64,000 nt of DNA from Symsagittifera roscoffensis (lineage: Eukaryota > Xenacoelomorpha > Acoela > Convolutidae), in NCBI RefSeq assembly GCF_963678635.1, contig NC_087070.1, forward strand, positions 54,972,617-55,036,616. The letters run 5' to 3'. A program made the translations under genes and the position numbers. The notes under the pieces are model-generated. The model was not told where the DNA came from. It worked only from the letters and a program-made list of their open reading frames with translations, and did no database searches. Numbering within the stretch: the stretch's first letter is position 1; every line of letters starts with the position of its first letter. Below are positions 22,263-31,477 of this stretch, in pieces.

Positions 22263-23085
22263 ATAATGGTGGGGGTGCTGTGAATGTATTCCAGTCTAAT
22301 CTTAGAGGGATATTTGTTGATGATTGTTCTCGGTATCGAGCGTCGAGGTTATTTGGAAAATTAAAAGGAAAAGGTGTCGGTGAAACTTGGCTTACTGATG
22401 GTGTTGATGGTAGTGATAATGTTTCTGGTAGTGATGATGATGTTGTTGTAGCGGTAGAAATATCTATTGGATCATTTATTAAATTGAGTTCACCTTGTGT
22501 GAATGATGGTGTTGTCCAATATGGTAGTCGTGATGTTTGGTTTGGAGGGTTAAAGGGATTTTCACGTATTTGTTCAGATGTTGGTGTTAAACCTAAGTAA
22601 TGTGAGGGTAGACTTGAGGCACTACGTTGTAAAAGAAGCGTAGGGGTTTCTGGTAATATACCAATTGGGTTTTCCGGAGTACTTTGTGATGGGGATTGGG
22701 GTATATCAAAATGAACTCGGGGGGTTTGAAAATTTCTGTTTCGTCGAGGATGTATAATTTGTCTATTTATTTCAGATGTATTTTGATTTTGACTAAGATT
22801 TCGTATTCTACTTAATTCTTGTGGTAGTGTTGGGTATAAGTTATATGTTGGTTCACTTAGAGGTGCGTGTCGTTGAACTGGTTCTAGTGGTTCAGATAAG
22901 CGAGCGTGTCGTTCTTCAAAGGTATATGGGTTATCTTGGAAAGAAATTCGTGTAGATGTTTGGGGGTTTTGGGTAGTTGTAGGTGGTGTTGGGTTATCTT
23001 GGGATGATGTCGGTGAAGACTGACTGTGTGATTGTTGGTTAGCAATTTTTGAGGGTTTCTTATTAATAATTTTTAGTGAAAAAAT
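22225..23085 (-). CDS. Pro/Ser/Thr/Gln-rich accessory ORF, no ATG
   Basis: 286 sense codons, open from the TAA at 23086-23088 to the TAA at 22225-22227. Composition is mucin-like: high Pro, Ser, Thr, Gln and Asn, few hydrophobics, no TM and no Cys. A recognisable segment (TRISFQDNP..TFEERHARL) is also present, with stops, in element 2 at about 49910-49970 and 60740-60800. The 62-codon membrane ORF (23073-23261) overlaps its start in another frame. In both elements the two abut, so an original membrane-anchored, heavily substituted surface protein is plausible. Function unknown. Confidence 0.5.
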   Translation of the reverse strand: MFSLKIINKKPSKIANQQSHSQSSPTSSQDNPTPPTTTQNPQTSTRISFQDNPYTFEERHARLSEPLEPVQRHAPLSEPTYNLYPTLPQELSRIRNLSQNQNTSEINRQIIHPRRNRNFQTPRVHFDIPQSPSQSTPENPIGILPETPTLLLQRSASSLPSHYLGLTPTSEQIRENPFNPPNQTSRLPYWTTPSFTQGELNLINDPIDISTATTTSSSLPETLSLPSTPSVSQVSPTPFPFNFPNNLDARYREQSSTNIPLRLDWNTFTAPPPLFGQHSESNRLGT

Positions 23086-23261
23086 TTATGTTTATTGTAG
23101 AATTCTTCTAGAAAAAGAATTAGAAGAATTGTTGCTAAGGCGAATGTTATGACTGCCTTCTTTATACATTTGCATATGGTCAAGATGAGGGATGATAGAA
23201 ATGTTATAAAAATTAGAAATAGTAAAAAAATATCTGTTCTACTAAAAATGGTTCGTATCAT
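23073..23261 (-). CDS. Small conserved membrane ORF, 62 aa
   Basis: ATG at 23261. Residues 9-28 are hydrophobic (IFLLFLIFITFLSSLILTIC), then a basic CKCIKK turn, then a second hydrophobic helix (VITFALATILLILFL), then the charged end EEFYNKHKF. Element 2 carries close homologues at 49592-49822 and 60421-60651 starting with the same MIRTIFSR and keeping CKCIKK and TFALATILLILF. Conservation of start, length and hydrophobicity in a diverged element argues for a real gene. Role unknown: viroporin-like, or the membrane anchor of the following Pro/Ser/Thr-rich frame. Confidence 0.6.
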   Translation of the reverse strand: MIRTIFSRTDIFLLFLIFITFLSSLILTICKCIKKAVITFALATILLILFLEEFYNKHKFFH

Positions 23262-23488
23262 TTAGATAAGTTTTGTATCTCGTACCTGTGAATATGGTCA
23301 ATGGCTTTCGAAAGTTGGAGGTATAGTTCAAATATGGAATAGAAAATTAAAAAAATATTGCAAAAAATGATTAAGATTATTACAAAAGCTTCAAAGGTAT
23401 CAAAAAGAAATATGAATAAAAGTTTAAATATTGTTAAAAAGTTTATGAAAATGTTGAGAATTATGTTGACTGATCGAGAGAAAAGCAT
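23258..23488 (-). CDS. Small conserved membrane ORF, 76 aa
   Basis: ATG at 23488. Nearly continuous hydrophobic residues about 9-52 with a central DTFEA, then a soluble tail. It overlaps the ATG of the 62-aa ORF by 4 bp (ATGA-type coupling). The counterpart in element 2 (49353-49505) keeps the MLxS start, the F-ETFEA core and the downstream overlap, but has an early TAA. Probably a one- or two-pass membrane protein. No family recognised. Confidence 0.5.
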   Translation of the reverse strand: MLFSRSVNIILNIFINFLTIFKLLFIFLFDTFEAFVIILIIFCNIFLIFYSIFELYLQLSKAIDHIHRYEIQNLSK

Positions 23489-24081
23489 TTAAGAAATGGC
23501 TTCTTGATCGAATATTTTTAGTTGTTTGGGGCAATTTTCAAGTGTGGTCGAATTATTTATTGGTTTTTTGACAAGTGGGTTGATTTTTGCGAAAAATTGT
23601 TGGGGGCGAATTTTATGGTGTTCGGGAGGTCTTCTTTTTCTTTATTTTTATTTGTCAAGTGATCTGGGGTATATTTGAGATTTTTATTTTCTAGGCTAAT
23701 TTAATATGGTCGTTCTTTTACTTTAGGCTAATTTAACTTTTTTGTTTGGGGGGTATTTGAGGTCTGAGTTGGGGAAATTTGTTGATCTCTGGGTTATTAG
23801 ATAAGGGAGGGTTATGATATTATGGTGATATTTATTTTAGTTGTCAAGTTGGAATGGTTTGCTTATTTTTGACCTGGAGGTCGTAAAGTTATAGTTATAG
23901 ATATGCCTGGAGTTTAATATCTTTCGTCTAATTGGTTTGTGTTAGAGTTAAAGAAGGTGACGGATTGAATGAATCCTATTGGCTAATTTTAAACTAGAAT
24001 CGCTGGGTGTTTGTCAGCATATTATTTTGAAAAATGAAAGTTCAAAATATTTCAGAGGTGCAAAGAATCTTAAATGTAAAA
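23489..24081 (-). other. Conserved non-coding stretch between pol and 3' genes
   Basis: No long ORF. A ~50-bp core (23861-23912; minus strand CTCCAGGCATATCTATAACT ... GACCTCCAGGTC) is almost identical to 48958-49009, 59787-59837 and 63744-63790 in element 2. GGCTAATTTAA occurs twice at about 23695 and 23728. Position between pol and subgenomic genes suggests a splice-acceptor, export or packaging element; this is inference. Confidence 0.45.
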
Positions 24082-24924
24082 TTATAGCTGTTTTTGAAAT
24101 TCAACTTTCTTTAATATTTTAGATTGTGGGAAGAATGTCTTGTAGTTTTTGCGTGGTTGATTTCTAAGTCGTGATGACTCTCTATGTTCTGATTTGTCGA
24201 CATGTTCTTGGGGTATAATTTTTTCTGTCATTTTTCTATTTTTTCTTTCTTTTTGAGGTATATTTTGATCTAGCTTTTTTGTATTGTTTTTCGTTGTAGT
24301 TGATTTTTTTGTTTTGGTTTTCGAGGTGAATGTCATGTTGTTCTTTTGTTTCATTTTCCGTATGTGGGTTATTTTGAAAACTTTTAAACCTGTGAAAGAA
24401 TATAACTGAGTTAGTTCGCGTAGTGCGTATTCTTTTGGGTAATAAGGTAATAGATTGTTTCGATGTTGAACAATTTCTTTTTGGTCTGAGTCGGTGATTT
24501 TATATGTTACGTCAGTGGGTTTGGCAATTATTTGGTATGGTCCTTTACGAAGGGGTTGTAATTTTTTAGAAATTCCTTTTTGAGTGTTAAAATTAGGTAT
24601 TAAAACAAATGTTTCAACTTTTAAATCGGAGGCTGGTGTAAAGCGTGAATTTATTTGTTCATTAATGTTTTGTCTTTGTAACAACTTTTTTGTTACTTTT
24701 TGGTAAATTTCATTGTGTTTTTTATCTCTATTTAAAATCCATTCGGTGTGTGTACCGGAGGCTAATTTAAGAATTTGTGGGTGATGAAAATGATCTTCAT
24801 CATGTGTGTGTAAAGGTAGGTTATAACAAATTGAGTCTTTATTCGGTTGACAATGACTTTGTGAATTTTTATGAGAGTTTGCTGTAAACATAATTGGTTT
24901 ACGTGGCTTTTGATTAAAAACCAT
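24082..24924 (-). CDS. pol: Integrase C-terminal domain and Pol tail
   Basis: 280 codons. It starts with FNQKPRKPIMF, the usual segment just after the gypsy integrase core. It then has a C-terminal SH3-like region (GTFV-type strand as VETFVLIPNF, LQPLRKGPYQIIAKPTDVTYKI) and a Lys/Thr/Asn-rich basic tail ending RSSRLRNQPRKNY-like. A 2-nt loss relative to element 2 at about 24921-24931 shifts it out of frame with the core. Confidence 0.8.
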   Translation of the reverse strand: MVFNQKPRKPIMFTANSHKNSQSHCQPNKDSICYNLPLHTHDEDHFHHPQILKLASGTHTEWILNRDKKHNEIYQKVTKKLLQRQNINEQINSRFTPASDLKVETFVLIPNFNTQKGISKKLQPLRKGPYQIIAKPTDVTYKITDSDQKEIVQHRNNLLPYYPKEYALRELTQLYSFTGLKVFKITHIRKMKQKNNMTFTSKTKTKKSTTTKNNTKKLDQNIPQKERKNRKMTEKIIPQEHVDKSEHRESSRLRNQPRKNYKTFFPQSKILKKVEFQKQL

Positions 24925-25816
24925 TTCGTCGTGACATTCCTAGAGTTGTCGTGTTTTGTGAATTATATGCTAAGGGAAATAATTTTACATCTGCTGACCA
25001 TTCGGTGTATCTTGTATCATTTCCATTGATGATACATCGAAGATATTCTTGTAGTGAACGGTTCATACCTTCGACTAAGCCGTTTGTCCAAGGTGCATGA
25101 GATGTACGTGGTTTGTGTTTGATGTTATATAAATGACATAGTGTGATGATTTCATTATTTATGAATTCTGTACCGTTGTCTGTAACTAAAATTTCGGGTA
25201 GTCCGAACTTGGCTATCCAGTGTTCATAAAGTGTTGTGTAAGCGTAATAAGCGTTACAATGTGGTACTGGGTTAAGTGCTACATAATGGGTAAATGCGTC
25301 AACAATTACCATAATGTAGGAGTTTCCTTCAGCTGATGGTGAAATTGGTCCTTTTGTATCAAATGAAATACGATGGTTAAAGTATAAACTTTGTCCTTTA
25401 AAATCTTGTTTTTGTGCTATTTGTTTTTGATTTGGATAAGGTTTATTTAGCTGACATACTATACAATCATTGCATAGTACTTTTATCCAAATTGGTGCAT
25501 TTGAGAAATAGAAATTTTGTATAAAATTTGAATATGTTTTCTCTGATCCAGAGTGTTCTTTAATGTTTTGTGTATGTGAAATGTTAAAAGCTATGAGAAT
25601 CATACTTAAAGGGAGACAGGGAACTGTAGATTCATTTAGTTGGTATTCTAGAAGGTCTGTGTTTTCATTAATTGTTGTATTATTAAATTTTTGAAAATAT
25701 CGGAGGAGTGTTTTATTTCCTAAAATTGTGGTATCTGCCTTTACGGGTTTAGTTTTATATTTGTGCCATGATTTTAGTTGTCTAATTACTGGGTCAAGAT
25801 TTTGATATTGTTTCAA
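24914..25816 (-). CDS. pol: Integrase, zinc-binding and DDE catalytic core
   Basis: The frame is open upstream to about 26085, and there is no ATG at its start, as expected inside Pol. Zinc-binding region: EHSGSEKT ... CNDCIVC. Catalytic triad: Asp in ISFDTKG, Asp in VTDNGTEF and Glu in GLVEGMNRSLQEYLR, with 35 residues between the second Asp and the Glu (DD35E). The APWTNGLVEGMNR signature is typical of Ty3/gypsy-retrovirus integrase. All catalytic residues are intact. It ends early (GMSRRNGF) because of the small deletion before the C-terminal domain. Confidence 0.9.
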   Translation of the reverse strand: MKQYQNLDPVIRQLKSWHKYKTKPVKADTTILGNKTLLRYFQKFNNTTINENTDLLEYQLNESTVPCLPLSMILIAFNISHTQNIKEHSGSEKTYSNFIQNFYFSNAPIWIKVLCNDCIVCQLNKPYPNQKQIAQKQDFKGQSLYFNHRISFDTKGPISPSAEGNSYIMVIVDAFTHYVALNPVPHCNAYYAYTTLYEHWIAKFGLPEILVTDNGTEFINNEIITLCHLYNIKHKPRTSHAPWTNGLVEGMNRSLQEYLRCIINGNDTRYTEWSADVKLFPLAYNSQNTTTLGMSRRNGF

Positions 25817-26055
25817 GGTAATAATTATAATTTTATCTGTTGGGGGAAGAAAAATGTTTTCAATTTCTAATTTAGATAAAGGAATTGTGTCAAGTGGGTC
25901 GTGGAGGTCAAAAACTTGATTTATTGTGTATTTTGAATCATTTGTTTGTGGTCCTGATAAATTTATTTTATCAGTTAGATTTTCTTTTTCAATTAACGGA
26001 AAAAGGTCTTTTTTATGCGAGTGTTGTTTTACTCTTTTTTGTTGGGTGTTATTTT

Positions 26056-26859
26056 TTATCCATTGTGAGTATGGAATTGGTTTGAAGTTGATGTTCCAAG
26101 TAGATCAACTTCGTAGTAGTTATTTTGGCAATCTAAGTAAAGTGGGAAGTGTTGTAGGTTATTTATCTGTGATTGTTCAATGTCAGTTTTTACTGCATAT
26201 TTGCATTCTACTCGGGGTGATGTTTCGTTTTCTGCAAGGTAAAATTTTATATTATTGGGTATTTCAACCGTAGTTTTTCGTGTAAGTAATTCAGGTGGCG
26301 TATTTCGACTTAATGTATCTGGTAATGCAAGATTTTTTCCTGCTGTCCAAACTATATGTAAGTTTGGAAATTTCATTAGGATTAATTGAAATCTATAAAC
26401 TCGGTGATTTGGGTTTGACTTTTGTGTAAAGAGAAAAATGATTAGTTTGTGATCTGTGAATAGAACTGTTGGATGTTTTGATCCAAGTATCAGAAATTCA
26501 TATTCTATAAGTGTATAAATTATAGCTGTACATTCTCTCATTAAAGTTGAGAGTCGTAGCTCTGCTTGAGTGAATAATCGAGAATTTGCTGATATAAGGT
26601 TCATTTTATTTGTACCATTGTGTGATTGTAATAATGCTGCGCCGATGCCAAAATTTGAAGCATCGCACATTGCATAGAATGGTTGATTTGGATCTGGGAT
26701 TGTATTTGAAATTTGTTCAGTTAGGAATTTTTTAATTTCTTCAAATCGTGTTTGATGTTCTGTATTCCATTCAAAATTATTTTGTTGTCTGAGGATATTA
26801 TAGAATGGTCTTAAATATAATTGCATTTTATAAACGTATTTGCTTAAAAAATTCAACAT
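26056..26859 (-). CDS. pol: RT connection and RNase H domain
   Basis: The frame is open from 26931, just after the TAA that ends the RT frame, and it opens with the RT thumb segment (QEFLGMLNFLSKY). RNase H signatures: Asp in FYAMCDASNFGIGAALL, Glu in LSTLMRECTAI, Asp in VLFTDHK and the closing LPDTLSRN. The domain would remove the RNA strand of the RNA-DNA hybrid. A 1-nt shift near 26085 separates it from the integrase frame. Confidence 0.88.
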   Translation of the reverse strand: MLNFLSKYVYKMQLYLRPFYNILRQQNNFEWNTEHQTRFEEIKKFLTEQISNTIPDPNQPFYAMCDASNFGIGAALLQSHNGTNKMNLISANSRLFTQAELRLSTLMRECTAIIYTLIEYEFLILGSKHPTVLFTDHKLIIFLFTQKSNPNHRVYRFQLILMKFPNLHIVWTAGKNLALPDTLSRNTPPELLTRKTTVEIPNNIKFYLAENETSPRVECKYAVKTDIEQSQINNLQHFPLYLDCQNNYYEVDLLGTSTSNQFHTHNG

Positions 26860-26931
26860 TCCAAGGAATTCTTGGATTTTCTTTTTGTTTGTTTGTGAAT
26901 GAAGTTTTTGAATAGCATCAATGCGTAATTT

Positions 26932-27543
26932 TTATGGAGTGATTTTCTTTCTTTCTATATTGTGTCCTAAAAATTTAACTCGTGTTAAAAAGAAGTGTGA
27001 CTTGTCGGGAGCGGCCTTCAGATTTTCGTTCTGAAGTATTTTGTGATAGTGTTCTAAAACTTTAAACATTTCTTCTTTTGTCTGTGATTGCATAGAAACA
27101 TCGTCTAAATAGGTGATTGCGTTTTTCTTGAGTATTAGTGGTCTAAAAATTTTGCTCATAAAAGCTGAAAATACTGCTGGTCCTATGGATATTCCATAGA
27201 ATAGGCGGTTGAATTCATATTGTTGATTTCCAATAACAAATTGTGTTAAACGTCGCGATTGTTCATCTAGTGGCATTTGATTGTATGCACTATTCATATC
27301 TGCGGTTGTAAAGTATTTTCCATTTATTTTTGTTAAAATAACTTTTATTGGTTCAATAGGCCAATTGCATTTTGATTCGTCTATTAGTGAATTAATATAT
27401 CTAGCGTCTAAAACTATTTTTAATGATTCTCCTTTCGCTAAGATGATAACAGGGTTGATAAATGTGTTACATTTTGGTTGTTCTTCTTTGTTTACCGGTG
27501 AGATAATTTTGTATTGCACTAAAATATCGAGTAATCTGTTCAC
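26932..27543 (-). CDS. pol: Reverse transcriptase fingers-palm domain
   Basis: 203 codons. Fingers and palm motifs: NPVIILAKG, LKIVLDARYIN, FTTADMNSAYNQMPL (first catalytic Asp), RLFYGISIGPAVFSAFM and the active-site YLDD in AITYLDDVSM, then LKAAPDKSHFF and VKFLGHNIE. All catalytic aspartates are present, unlike in element 2. The TAA at 26932-26934 is an in-frame nonsense codon; Pol continues in the same frame beyond it. The N-terminal limit is a frame change with the preceding Pol segment. Confidence 0.9.
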   Translation of the reverse strand: MNRLLDILVQYKIISPVNKEEQPKCNTFINPVIILAKGESLKIVLDARYINSLIDESKCNWPIEPIKVILTKINGKYFTTADMNSAYNQMPLDEQSRRLTQFVIGNQQYEFNRLFYGISIGPAVFSAFMSKIFRPLILKKNAITYLDDVSMQSQTKEEMFKVLEHYHKILQNENLKAAPDKSHFFLTRVKFLGHNIERKKITP

Positions 27544-28460
27544 TTTATCGTGTAGATGAATTGGTACTTTACTTGCTCTTTGTTTTTGAAAACTGCGTCA
27601 GGTTTTAACGGGAGATGTAGTGATGAACTGATTTTGCCAACATCAAATTTGGATGTTGCATAGACTGATGAATATTTTATTAGCTGTTTGGCTAACTTAT
27701 CAAATTCGATTTGTGTTATTTGTGAATGTTGGAAGTTAAACATTGTTAAAAACTTCTGTTGATTCTCTGTATAGTTATTTATGTTGAATGTAGGTTTGAA
27801 ATATGGGGTTTTTGTGAAATGTTCTGTATTTCTTTTTTCATTACTTATTATATTATTTATAGATAGTTCTTCGTTAAGAATTGTGAATTGACAAATATCT
27901 AATAATTGGAGTATATTATTTACGCAGTATGCTTTTTCAGGCATTGGTGATATTGTAGCGTTGGTTTCGCAATATCCTAAAAGTTCTAAGGGTAATGTTA
28001 CTTGGTACGGTGTATTATTGTATACATGTAACGAAATGATGTCTGAATTCGTATTTTTTAAATATATTATGGATGAAATTGTAAGTTTGAAAAACTTATG
28101 GATAGGTTTGAATTCAAAGTCTGACATAAAGAGTTGTTGTTTATTTTGATTTTTATCATATTGGTGAACTTGTTTTATTAAAAAATTATATTTGTTTCCT
28201 GATAGTGGTTTCAGGTGTTTCCGTTGTTGGTTATAAATTGGGTAAAATTTTGAAAAGAATGGTGGTTGTTTATTTAATCTTTGAAAAAATGTTAGAGCTG
28301 TATTTTTTGTTTTTGTGTACTTATCTTTGATTAGTATTTTACTATTCAAGTAGTTGATTGTTGGTATATATTTAGAGATAAATGGTATTCCAATGATATT
28401 AATATCAGTGATATGAAATATTTGTTTAAATGGTTTGTTTAAAATTTTATTTTGCTCCAT
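27540..28460 (-). CDS. pol: Protease C-terminal half and Pol linker to RT
   Basis: 306 codons. The first part (FHITDINIIGIPFISKY) matches the second half of a retropepsin fold. It is followed by about 200 residues without a recognised domain, conserved in part in element 2 (44735-45251), then the RT entry segment KFDVGKISSSLHLPLKP. A poly-A run at about 27583-27588 is one base shorter than in element 2 and throws the frame off just before RT. Confidence 0.75.
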   Translation of the reverse strand: MEQNKILNKPFKQIFHITDINIIGIPFISKYIPTINYLNSKILIKDKYTKTKNTALTFFQRLNKQPPFFSKFYPIYNQQRKHLKPLSGNKYNFLIKQVHQYDKNQNKQQLFMSDFEFKPIHKFFKLTISSIIYLKNTNSDIISLHVYNNTPYQVTLPLELLGYCETNATISPMPEKAYCVNNILQLLDICQFTILNEELSINNIISNEKRNTEHFTKTPYFKPTFNINNYTENQQKFLTMFNFQHSQITQIEFDKLAKQLIKYSSVYATSKFDVGKISSSLHLPLKPDAVFKNKEQVKYQFIYTIK

Positions 28461-28828
28461 TAATTTTGTGGGGAGAAAAAATAATTGAACTTTTCCATAG
28501 TTAATAATGTTGATCCTTGTGCTGTTGCTAGTTTACTGGAGGTTGCAAGAGGCGTTAATTTTGGGTGTAATGTTTTGATTTCATTCCATGTGGGAATGTT
28601 AATTATGTTTGATTCTGCTCCTGAATCAATTAAAAAATCAATTTCAAGATCTGGTGGTTGAAATTCTTTGTTTCTTGGACTTTCTAAAAGAAATGGTATG
28701 TTCCAAATTTTTTCTTTGGGTTGTTCTTTTTGTACATTTTGGTAGATGTGATTTGTATTCAAGCAATTTATTTTGTCATTTTCATTGGGTTTATTTACAG
28801 TGTTAATTTCGTTAGTTTCTTGTGCCAT
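28460..28828 (-). CDS. pol: Retropepsin-type aspartic protease, N-terminal half
   Basis: 122 codons. The active-site motif is LIDSGAESNII (DSG in place of the more usual DTG, as in several gypsy elements), preceded by IPFLLESP and PPDLEIDF. The C-terminal half lies in the next frame, entered after an apparent 1-nt insertion near 28490. It would cleave Gag and Pol. Upstream, the Gag tail meets this frame after another shift near 28870. Confidence 0.82.
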   Translation of the reverse strand: MAQETNEINTVNKPNENDKINCLNTNHIYQNVQKEQPKEKIWNIPFLLESPRNKEFQPPDLEIDFLIDSGAESNIINIPTWNEIKTLHPKLTPLATSSKLATAQGSTLLTMEKFNYFFSPQN

Positions 28829-28939
28829 TTGTGTAGTATGGATGGGTTCAATATAATAATTGTGAAGGAGTTCTGATTTGATGAAAAAAGTTGTTCATAT
28901 ATAATTGGTTCGTAGTCGTTTTCGACTGTTATCATATTT

Positions 28940-29556
28940 ATGGAGATAGTGTTTTCTGTATCACTTTCTGTGTCTGATGATCCACAGTTTATTTGATTTA
29001 GTTGTAGTTCGTTATTTCCTGTGTCGTCAATACCTGGGGGGTCTGATGTTGTTTCTTCATTTGATTGTACTTGATTAATATGTCTTTGATGTTTGGGTGT
29101 GCTACTTCTGTAGCGGTGTTTAGAATTATTATAATGGTTATTGTTTCTATGTGGTGATTGAGAATAATTTCTATATCTATTATTATAACTTGAATGTCGA
29201 TTTTGTGAATTGTTTCGTGATCTGTTTTGATAATTATTGTTTGATCTGTGATAGTTTGATCTGTTATATGAGTTATTTCTTGATCGATTGTTCGGGTAAT
29301 TCTGATTTCGATTGTTTGAATAACTTCCATTTCGATTATTTGAATAGTTTCTATTTCTATTATATGATGAGTTTCGTGATTGATTATTTGGATAGTATTT
29401 TATTCTTATGTTTGATTGGGAATTAGATCTAGAAACAAATTGTGTTGTATTTGAATTTGATCTGGAGTAGTTATTTCGACTATTTGGTTGATTATAATGA
29501 TTTTGTGAAGAATTTTGTGTATTTCTTCGTTCTGGTGATCTTCCTCTATAACTTGA
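28940..29556 (-). pseudogene. gag: Gag C-terminal Asn/Arg/Ser/Tyr-rich tail
   Basis: Continuation of the Gag frame after the nonsense codon. Repeats such as YSNNRN and NNRSRNNSYNRS give a low-complexity basic tail, probably RNA-binding, that leads toward the protease. The element 2 equivalent (43371-43718 and after) is similar but broken. Confidence 0.55.
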
Positions 29557-29559
29557 GTT

Positions 29560-30924
29560 TTATGGTGATTGATTTCTTGTGTAATTGGTATTGTTCGGAA
29601 GTGGTTTTCCTGAACTGTTGTTGCTGTATACATTTTTGTTTGGTAGATTTTGATCTTTCTTCTTGTATTGATAGAATGAATTATTTGGTTCTTTATATTT
29701 CTGAGGTTTGTTTTGGTTATCCTGTTGTTTTTGTCTACATTCAGAGATACAATGTCCGTATCGTCGGCAATAATTACACCATTTTTTGAAAGATGGTTTG
29801 CCTTTAAAGTTTGGGTGTTTTTCATAAATATTTAGTATTTCAGTGATTTTTTCAACGAGGTCTGTATCTGATTCCTGTATGTTGTTGATATTTGTGGTAT
29901 TTGTTTCAATTCGATTAACATATTGTAATTTCAGATTTTCTGTTTCTTCAAGTTTCATTGTGATTTCCGCTTGCTCTAGTTTGTCTACTAGTTTTCGAAA
30001 ATCTAGATCGGGCTCTCGAATTGAGGAAGGATGGGATGCTCTCTTTTTTATTGCTATTTTTCTTAATTGAGGTGTTAAGGTCATCATTAAAATTTCTTTC
30101 ATTTTTGTGTTTTTGTAGTCATGTGTATTTAATGAATATGCTTTTCGAACTAGTGTTTCGATACGTACTGCTAATTGTTTGATGGTTTCATTTGGTAATC
30201 TGCGGATTTCATTACATAAAACTCTTTGGTGTTGTTTATTTCTTTCGGAGTCAAATATTTTTGAAAATTCTTGTGTAAATCTTTTCCAATTTGATTTTAT
30301 TTCAATAGGTAATACTGAAAACCATTTTTGGGCTGCGCCATTTAAGGTTGTTTTTATCAACGCTGTGCGTCGATGTATCCAATTTTGATGTAGTGGTGTA
30401 TTAATTGGTTCAGGTCCTATATTTAAAATTAAATTTGCTGTTACTGCATTTAAATAATCTTCTACAGAATATTCAGGGTCTGTTCCTGTAAATACCATTA
30501 ATGGTTTGTTTGATGTTATTGATGATCCACCCATAAGGTATGGATTCATTGTCATTTGTAGTGATTCTGCGGCATTTGGCATTTGTGAAAAAATTGAAAG
30601 TTGATTTTTTGTTATTTCGTGTTGTTGAAGGTAATATGGGAGTGGTATTTCATTTTGCATTTGAGTTGGTTGATACGAGTGTGTGATCATTGGGTTTTGT
30701 GGCTGAATTGGTTGAAAAGATTGTGTATTAGTTGGGTTTTGTATTTGTATTGGTTGTTGATTTTGTGTATCTGTTGGATGTGGAGAAAAAATTCTATGAT
30801 ATGTATATGGTTTTTGCACTCCTTGTCCGCGATATTCTTGAGTATATGGTGCAAATATATCTGGTTCTAGGTAATCATCATCAGACGATAAGTAATCCGT
30901 ATGATGAGGTGCTTGCTTTTTTTT
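29560..30924 (-). CDS. gag: Gag, capsid and nucleocapsid domains
   Basis: 454 codons open from 30924, with the first ATG-like start inside. N-terminal Pro/Gln/Asn-rich region, then a capsid-like helical domain (GAAQKWFSVLP, WKRFTQEFSKIFD, LCNEIRRLP) typical of the retrotransposon gag family, then one CCHC zinc knuckle CNYCRRYGHCISEC (CX2CX4HX4C). The TAA at 29557-29559 is a nonsense change: element 2 has TAT at the aligned position, and the Asn/Arg/Ser/Tyr-rich frame continues beyond it. A 10-A run at 30917-30926 shifts the upstream frame. Confidence 0.88.
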   Translation of the reverse strand, partial: KKKQAPHHTDYLSSDDDYLEPDIFAPYTQEYRGQGVQKPYTYHRIFSPHPTDTQNQQPIQIQNPTNTQSFQPIQPQNPMITHSYQPTQMQNEIPLPYYLQQHEITKNQLSIFSQMPNAAESLQMTMNPYLMGGSSITSNKPLMVFTGTDPEYSVEDYLNAVTANLILNIGPEPINTPLHQNWIHRRTALIKTTLNGAAQKWFSVLPIEIKSNWKRFTQEFSKIFDSERNKQHQRVLCNEIRRLPNETIKQLAVRIETLVRKAYSLNTHDYKNTKMKEILMMTLTPQLRKIAIKKRASHPSSIREPDLDFRKLVDKLEQAEITMKLEETENLKLQYVNRIETNTTNINNIQESDTDLVEKITEILNIYEKHPNFKGKPSFKKWCNYCRRYGHCISECRQKQQDNQNKPQKYKEPNNSFYQYKKKDQNLPNKNVYSNNSSGKPLPNNTNYTRNQSP

Positions 30925-31477
30925 TTATTTTGTTGAAAGAATGGGTAATTTTCACTACGATCCTGTGGAGGATGTGAATTAGTTTGAAAATTTACTGAGT
31001 TGGTTGTTGTCATTGGGTTATCCCAATATCGAGATCTTATCTGATTATTATTATTTTTTAGTGGGGGATAGTTTGTTTTTGATGAATGTACGTAATTATA
31101 ATTGTGTTCTGCAAAAGTGTTTTTTTGTGAACGTTCTGCGTGTTTTTGACGGTACTGTCATGGGTCTATATGTTTGATAATCCATTTGTGAATATTTTGG
31201 AGCAACCGAAGGTTTAACGGTTGATTGTAAGGTTAATTGTGCTAGTGAAGTGTTTGTATTTTTTGGTGTTGTTAAATTTGGACGTATCGGTGAAATACTT
31301 TGTTATGTAGTTGTTGTTGTTTGGACGATTTCTTCATATATGAAGTGTGATGGTGTTTGAATATCTTGTTGTGTAAGATTCCTAGTTCCATTAAGGTTTT
31401 CATTGTGTATGACGGTCAAATTTAAACTGTTATTTCGCGTATCAGGTAAAAGTGTATTGTAGTTTAATGTTGTTGCA
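30925..31477 (-). pseudogene. gag: Gag linker between N-domain and capsid, broken frame
   Basis: Fragments in two frames match element 2 at 41560-42104 (for example QSTVKPSVAPK and AEHNYNYV). Breaks: an extra base in an A-run near 31115, a TAA at about 31300 where element 2 has CAA, and an extra base near 31485. In element 2 the N-domain frame reads further into this linker, so an unbroken Gag would have included the 31478-32278 domain. Confidence 0.55.

Noticed and set aside
29151-30977. Plus-strand ORFs opposite gag
   Set aside because: Shadows of the Gag reading frame; low-complexity Asn/Arg codons read in reverse give Tyr/Phe/Cys-rich strings.
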